The position numbers were made by a program, and so were the translations under genes. A stretch of DNA of 23,769 nucleotides. Source: Dinochytrium kinnereticum (Eukaryota; Chytridiomycota; Chytridiomycetes; Chytridiales; Chytridiaceae). Where the stretch lies: positions 1,913-25,681 of the forward strand of contig JADGJT010000331.1 of the NCBI GenBank assembly GCA_027604005.1. The letters run 5' to 3'. Positions 20,080-23,769 of this stretch are shown here, piece by piece. The notes beneath the pieces were generated by a model. The model made no database searches, was not told the origin of the DNA, and was given only the letters and a program-made list of their open reading frames with translations. Each line of letters opens with the position of its first letter. Position 1 is the stretch's first letter.

Positions 20080-21423
20080 CTAGAAACTTCCCCCATCGCC
20101 CTCCATCACAGTCCTCATCCAAAGGCTGCATCCCTTCCCATCATCACACCTCGACCCCATCTCACACCCCACCTCCTCATCATCACATAAAGCAGCGGAC
20201 CCACCCCTTCGCATCCCCCTCCGTCTCAACCCCCCAACAGCGTGTCTGGCAACGCTGCACGCGTCCTCCAAACGCGGTCGAACGCGACGAAGCGAGGAGG
20301 ACGGGGGCTGCTGACTGGAGGCTGTAAGCGTGAAAGAGGAGGAGGATGACGTGGCCCGTCGTTTCAATGGAGCGGAAGCGGCAGCGATTGTGGTGGTGGT
20401 GGTGGAAGAGGATTGGGGAGTTGGTTTCGGGGAGGCTGGTTTCGTCTCGGCAAGCAAGGTCCTGGCCCTCCTCACAGCCGCAATCATGTCGACCGTGGAA
20501 CTGGCAGCGGCGATGGTGGCGCCGTTCATGGCGTCAACGTAGGCTTTTGAAGCTGAGAACCCAGATTGCGCGGGAATGATGACGGCAGTAGGAGAGTCCG
20601 CAAACGCATCATTCTGCCTGGTCTCTGCAAACTTTCGAATGGGGTGGTTGAAGGAGGTTGGCGTCGTTTTGTTAAAGCATTTCTTGACGGCCCGAACCCA
20701 GGCCGCGTATTCATCCTCTTTGACACCCACGCCGTAAGCAAGGGCCTCAAGTGCCTCGCGTTTGATGGTGGCAATGCCTCCAGGGCCCTCTGGGATGGCG
20801 GCCACACGAGCCCAGACGGAGGCGGCGGTTTGAGTGTCGGAGAGATGGGCTTCTGAGAGCATGAGACCAGCGAGGAGAAGACGCGTTGGGGATGCCAGAG
20901 AGAGAGGAAGGGGACCCGAGATGGAGACGATGCGATGCACGAGCAAAAGACCGTGCATGAGGAGGTGAGGGGTGGAAGGACGGGAACGACAGAGAGCGAT
21001 GGAGGCGAATCGTTTCAAACGAAGGAGGTGGATGGTGATGGAGTTGGTGGTTGTCTTTGCGGAAGGGGGTTGATGCTGGGTATGCGCGTGTGAGTTGTGT
21101 TGACGTCGCTGCTCTTCAACAGAGGCTAGACCCGTTCTCCACCGTTGAGAAATGAGGCGGAGGATCACGTGGCAGGCAATCTGAGCAAGTGGACTCACGG
21201 TCACCTCGTCCATGGCGGCCTGGAGGCTGGCAATCATCTTGTCCTCATCCTCATTCTGAAGGCCCTCTGCATAGCGAGCGGTGGTGGCGGTGGGGAGGGA
21301 TGGGTGGTGGCTAGGAGGAGGTATGAGAAGGGAGGGTGAGACGTGGGGAAGGAGGCGTGGGGTTGATGGGAGCGTGTGCGCGGGGGAGGAGGAGGAGGAG
21401 GAGGAGGAGGAGGAGAAGTCCAT
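20080..21423 (-). CDS. Cyclin-fold protein, PHO80/PCL-like by weak similarity
   Basis: A 447-codon frame from ATG at 21423 to the stop at 20080, with no intron. It starts with a run of about ten Ser (from the GGA/GAG microsatellite) and a Pro-rich stretch. Residues about 78-250 look like a cyclin box: a helix near 78-92, LLRLKRFASIAL and LLLVHRIV, then the characteristic RLLLAGLMLSEAHLSDTQTAASVWARVAAI and a helix EALEALAYGVGVKEDEYAAWV. These match the pattern of PHO80/PCL cyclins (leucine-rich helix, D-x-x-x-x-x-x-x-WA-x-V-x-x-I). The C-terminal 200 residues are Ser/Thr/Arg-rich and probably disordered. It would bind a Pho85/Cdk5-type kinase, by inference. The frame stays open upstream to an acceptor-like site near 21475, and a probable first exon lies at 21786-22025, which would add about 95 residues. 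Confidence 0.75.
   Translation of the reverse strand: MDFSSSSSSSSSSPAHTLPSTPRLLPHVSPSLLIPPPSHHPSLPTATTARYAEGLQNEDEDKMIASLQAAMDEVTVSPLAQIACHVILRLISQRWRTGLASVEEQRRQHNSHAHTQHQPPSAKTTTNSITIHLLRLKRFASIALCRSRPSTPHLLMHGLLLVHRIVSISGPLPLSLASPTRLLLAGLMLSEAHLSDTQTAASVWARVAAIPEGPGGIATIKREALEALAYGVGVKEDEYAAWVRAVKKCFNKTTPTSFNHPIRKFAETRQNDAFADSPTAVIIPAQSGFSASKAYVDAMNGATIAAASSTVDMIAAVRRARTLLAETKPASPKPTPQSSSTTTTTIAAASAPLKRRATSSSSSFTLTASSQQPPSSSLRRVRPRLEDACSVARHAVGGLRRRGMRRGGSAALCDDEEVGCEMGSRCDDGKGCSLWMRTVMEGDGGSF
21386..21416. repeat. GGA/GAG microsatellite coding for poly-Ser
   Basis: About ten GGA triplets in a row on the plus strand, read as a Ser run (TCC/TCT codons) at the N-terminus of the cyclin-like protein on the minus strand. 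It is likely length-variable between strains. Confidence 0.9.
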
Positions 21424-21785
21424 GGTGCGTGATGTCGCATGAGTGCTGGCGTCCTCAGCGGTTGCGGCGTCCTGCTAGTGTCAAGAAGGAAGGAAGGGAA
21501 GGAGGGAAGGCGGTGAGTAACGGGTGGTGTGAGGAGGAGGAGAGGGGATGATGGACTCGAGCGAGTCGAGGTGAGCAACGGGGGAGGTGAGCAGTATCCA
21601 GCGTGAGTCAGACAGGATGCTACCTGCCGATCGGAGAGACTTGTGTCACCAGCAGTACCGCTGGAGGCGCACACAGTAACACACGATGCAGTGCGCACGC
21701 GTGACTCAGCACGCATTCATTCCAAGAGGAAGAACAAGAAGGGGGAGATGACGGGAGGAAGGAAGGAGGCGCGGAGGCAACTCAC

Positions 21786-22025
21786 CATGGCTGCTGCTGC
21801 TTCTGTGGAGGGTGACTCGGAGGCCTCGGCTGCTGAGGGGGGCGGCGACGGGGGCGCGTCGTGCTCGAGGGCGGCCTCGGCGCGCAGCAGGAGGAGGGCC
21901 TTGCTGTGCGAGAGGGGCGAAGGGTGGTGGAGGTGGAGGCTGGTGGAGGAGTGGATGGTGGAGTGCAGCGGCGAGAGGGGCTGCTGGGCAGCAGCGTGTG
22001 TTGCGGGACGGAGGTAGTTGCACAT
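21786..22025 (-). CDS. Candidate 5' exon of the cyclin-like gene
   Basis: 80 codons from ATG at 22025 (or an in-frame ATG at 22055), rich in Ser, Pro, His and Ala, ending at a good donor ATG|GTGAGT (21785-21784 = GT). An intron of about 311 nt to the acceptor TAG at 21477-21475 (or CAG three nt further on) joins it in phase to the upstream open part of the cyclin-like frame (QDAATAED...). The leader contains Leu/Ala helices (SKALLLLRAEAALE). The intron is longer than others in the window. Transcript data would be needed to tell this from a separate start at 21423. Confidence 0.5.
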
Positions 22026-22055
22026 TATTTTGTATAGCGAGTGGTTTTTGAGCAC

Positions 22056-22575
22056 AGGGCAGGCAGGCGAGAGCAGCCTCCTTTTAAACTAAAAACGAGA
22101 GATGATACTGAAGTGAGTTATTACAGTGATTAGCAGAAAGTAATAATAATAATAATAAGAATAATTGTGAATTCCGATCCAGATCCCAGCTGAAGAGGAG
22201 AAGAGAAACAGAAGCAAACAACACGAGTCATGAATTGAATTCTTTAATTTTCTTTTATTTTAAATTATTATGATTTTGAGTCACAGTGTCCACTCGGGCA
22301 GGTTACGCAAGATTCACTCCAACGGAACAACTGACTGACCCAGTCCACCGGGTTCAGCCTGCGATCCGCCTCTGCACAAATCAAAACAGCCCAATCGCCG
22401 ATGCACCGTGTGGAACATTCCCAGCTGCACTGCACACCTATCAATAATATTGTATATTGTTATTATTATTATTATTATTGTTATTATTATTATTCTTACT
22501 CTTCTTCTTCTTGTATAACATTAACAATTCATGAACTTTTTGTTGGCTGTTTGGAATGAGAACTGTGAGATATCA
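22056..22575 (-). repeat. Probable 3' LTR region of a Ty1/copia element, with A/T microsatellites
   Basis: On the minus strand the pol remnant ends in TTGGGGGAG followed by T and TGATATCTCAC. A G-rich polypurine tract directly before a TG is the usual join between copia pol and the 3' LTR, so the LTR would start at 22575 and run leftwards. The far end cannot be placed. The stretch contains TTA/TAA triplet runs at about 22459-22495 and 22141-22159, and it also holds the upstream region of the cyclin-like gene. Confidence 0.45.
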
Positions 22576-23769
22576 ACTCCCCCAAGGAGAGAATGAAGCT
22601 GTTGAAACGTTGCCAAAAGGTAGAGGTTTGCGAAGAACATCAGCTGTCATGGTCTTGGTGGGGGCATGATCCAGACAAAGAGCACCAGCTGCAACTTGTT
22701 GAGCAAAGACATGATAACGAATATCAGTATTCTTGATACGATCAGTCATCTTACGATTCTTGGCAGCAGCAAGACAGCCTAGGCTATGACAGCACATCTA
22801 GCGGAAAGCCCAGCTCTGATAATAAGGTGTAAAGCCAAACAATTTTCTGAGCACCCCCGCGACATAGCCATTTATTCAGCTTCGAGTGTAGACAGAGCAA
22901 CAGTAGGCTGAATTTGGCTTTTTCCATGAGAGCGCGGCGCCAGCAAGTACTTTGACAGAACCAGACATAGAGCGGCGATCAGTTTTAGAACCACAAGTCA
23001 GCATCAGTGAAAGAGATGATCTTGCAACCATAAACTTCGGACCGGGAGGGTCCATTGTACGCGGAGGAAACGAGAGAGTTGACCTGAGTTAGAAAGGCAT
23101 GAGTATGATGCCAAAGAGAGCAATGTCGAGTGCTCTTGAGACAGCAAAGAACCCCTTTAGCCACCACCATATGACGTTCATTGGAAGGCTGTAGGGATAG
23201 ACTAAGAATAGACACTGCAGAGGTGATATGGGGCCGAGTGGCCATACTCAAGTACTGGAGACATCCAATAAGGGAAGTATAAACAGACGCATCGCATAAC
23301 TTGTCAGATATGGAGTTTTCATGATTCAACAAGTCATTTTAAGCATCGAGGTAGGATTACAGTCTGTCATTCCGAAGCTTTCAAGGACACCAGTCAATTG
23401 TTTCTCTTGATTCAATAGGAAAGCATTATTGGGGCCTTTGAAAAGTTGACAATTGTAGAGGAGACCAAGGCCTTTCATGGCAAAACGAAAATTAAGAGCG
23501 GCTTAAAGATGCTGACGTAGAGCATCACAATTGGATAATATGGCCAAATCATCCACGTAGACAAGAATTAGGCAGAAACGAGAACCAACACGGTTCAACC
23601 AAAGAAAAGGATCAGCTTTAGTCGCAGGAGAGAAAAGTGTGCCAAGTGTCGTCTCCTTTACCTGCAGTCTTTCTCTCATGAACTCTCCTTAGTCCTGTCG
23701 CGAATATGCGGCATGAAGACTTTGATGCCAAAGATAGAAGAGAATATATTTGGTGTACTAAATATAGAT
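22573..23769 (-). pseudogene. Decayed Ty1/copia retrotransposon pol: reverse transcriptase and RNase H, running off the window
   Basis: Read on the minus strand, from the right edge: a reverse transcriptase palm with the catalytic Y-V-D-D-L near 23560, then FAMKGLG, LLNQEKQ, and the copia hallmark YTSLIGCLQYLSMATRPHI (about 23280-23215). These are followed by the RNase H part (FTDADLW near 22990; SMSGSV ... GAALSW; KNTDIRYHV ... TADVLRKPL near 22715-22600). The frame is broken: a TAA at 23505-23503, a TGA at 23328-23326 with a frame change, another TAA at 22987-22985 with a further change, and stops after it. It cannot encode a working enzyme. Gag, protease and integrase would lie to the right, outside the window. 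It sits upstream of the cyclin-like gene, in the same orientation. Confidence 0.88.

Noticed and set aside
21234..21716. 160-codon Pro/Ser-rich minus-strand frame
   Set aside because: It overlaps the cyclin-like frame in a different phase and reads the same microsatellites; shadow frame.
22141..22512. TAA/TTA/CTT runs considered as a CRISPR-like or satellite array
   Set aside because: Simple trinucleotide microsatellites without spacers.

Overview
This is a piece of a eukaryotic nuclear genome, most likely a fungus and probably an early-diverging (chytrid- or Mucoromycota-grade) one. The genes carry many short introns (mostly 40-130 nt, one GC-AG). Fungal-style Elongator and Trm3 homologues are present, along with membrane-anchored 'beta-lactamase/transpeptidase-like' proteins and a decayed Ty1/copia retroelement. 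The species assignment is inference; I see no rRNA, tRNA or mitochondrial signal.

Left third (1-9253), the intron-dense conserved housekeeping part. A kinesin-5-like motor gene runs leftwards off the window (eight exons seen, including a 24-nt micro-exon in the switch II loop). Its start codon lies only 74 nt from that of the divergent ELP6 gene (4 exons, 265 aa). 318 nt further on, and on the same strand, is a 25-exon gene for a 1608-aa TARBP1/Trm3-type tRNA 2'-O-methyltransferase. ELP6 (Elongator, wobble-uridine modification) and Trm3 (Gm18) are thus two neighbouring tRNA-modification genes. I rebuilt the splice structures by joining exons in phase; every join keeps the frame.

Middle (9501-16783): three tandem plus-strand paralogues of a class C beta-lactamase-fold serine hydrolase, which I call A, B and C. 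Each has a cytosolic N-terminal tail with the same acidic dileucine motif (E-x-x-P-L-L at residues 3-8), a single transmembrane anchor, the S-x-x-K / Y-x-N / H-x-G catalytic triad of motifs, and a C-terminal DUF3471-like domain. B and C have seven exons of exactly identical lengths (583 aa each), so they are a later duplication. A (558 aa) is more divergent and has two fewer introns. The shared signal suggests integral vacuolar/endosomal hydrolases.

Right part (17.2-23.8 kb): intron-poor, G+C-rich low-complexity coding on the minus strand, separated by A/T-rich microsatellite spacer. It holds a 488-codon repeat-containing hypothetical protein, then a cyclin-fold protein (PHO80/PCL-like by weak similarity) with a probable extra 5' exon. 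Last comes a broken Ty1/copia pol (YVDD reverse transcriptase, RNase H) with stops and frameshifts and a probable polypurine tract and 3' LTR start, lying just upstream of the cyclin gene.
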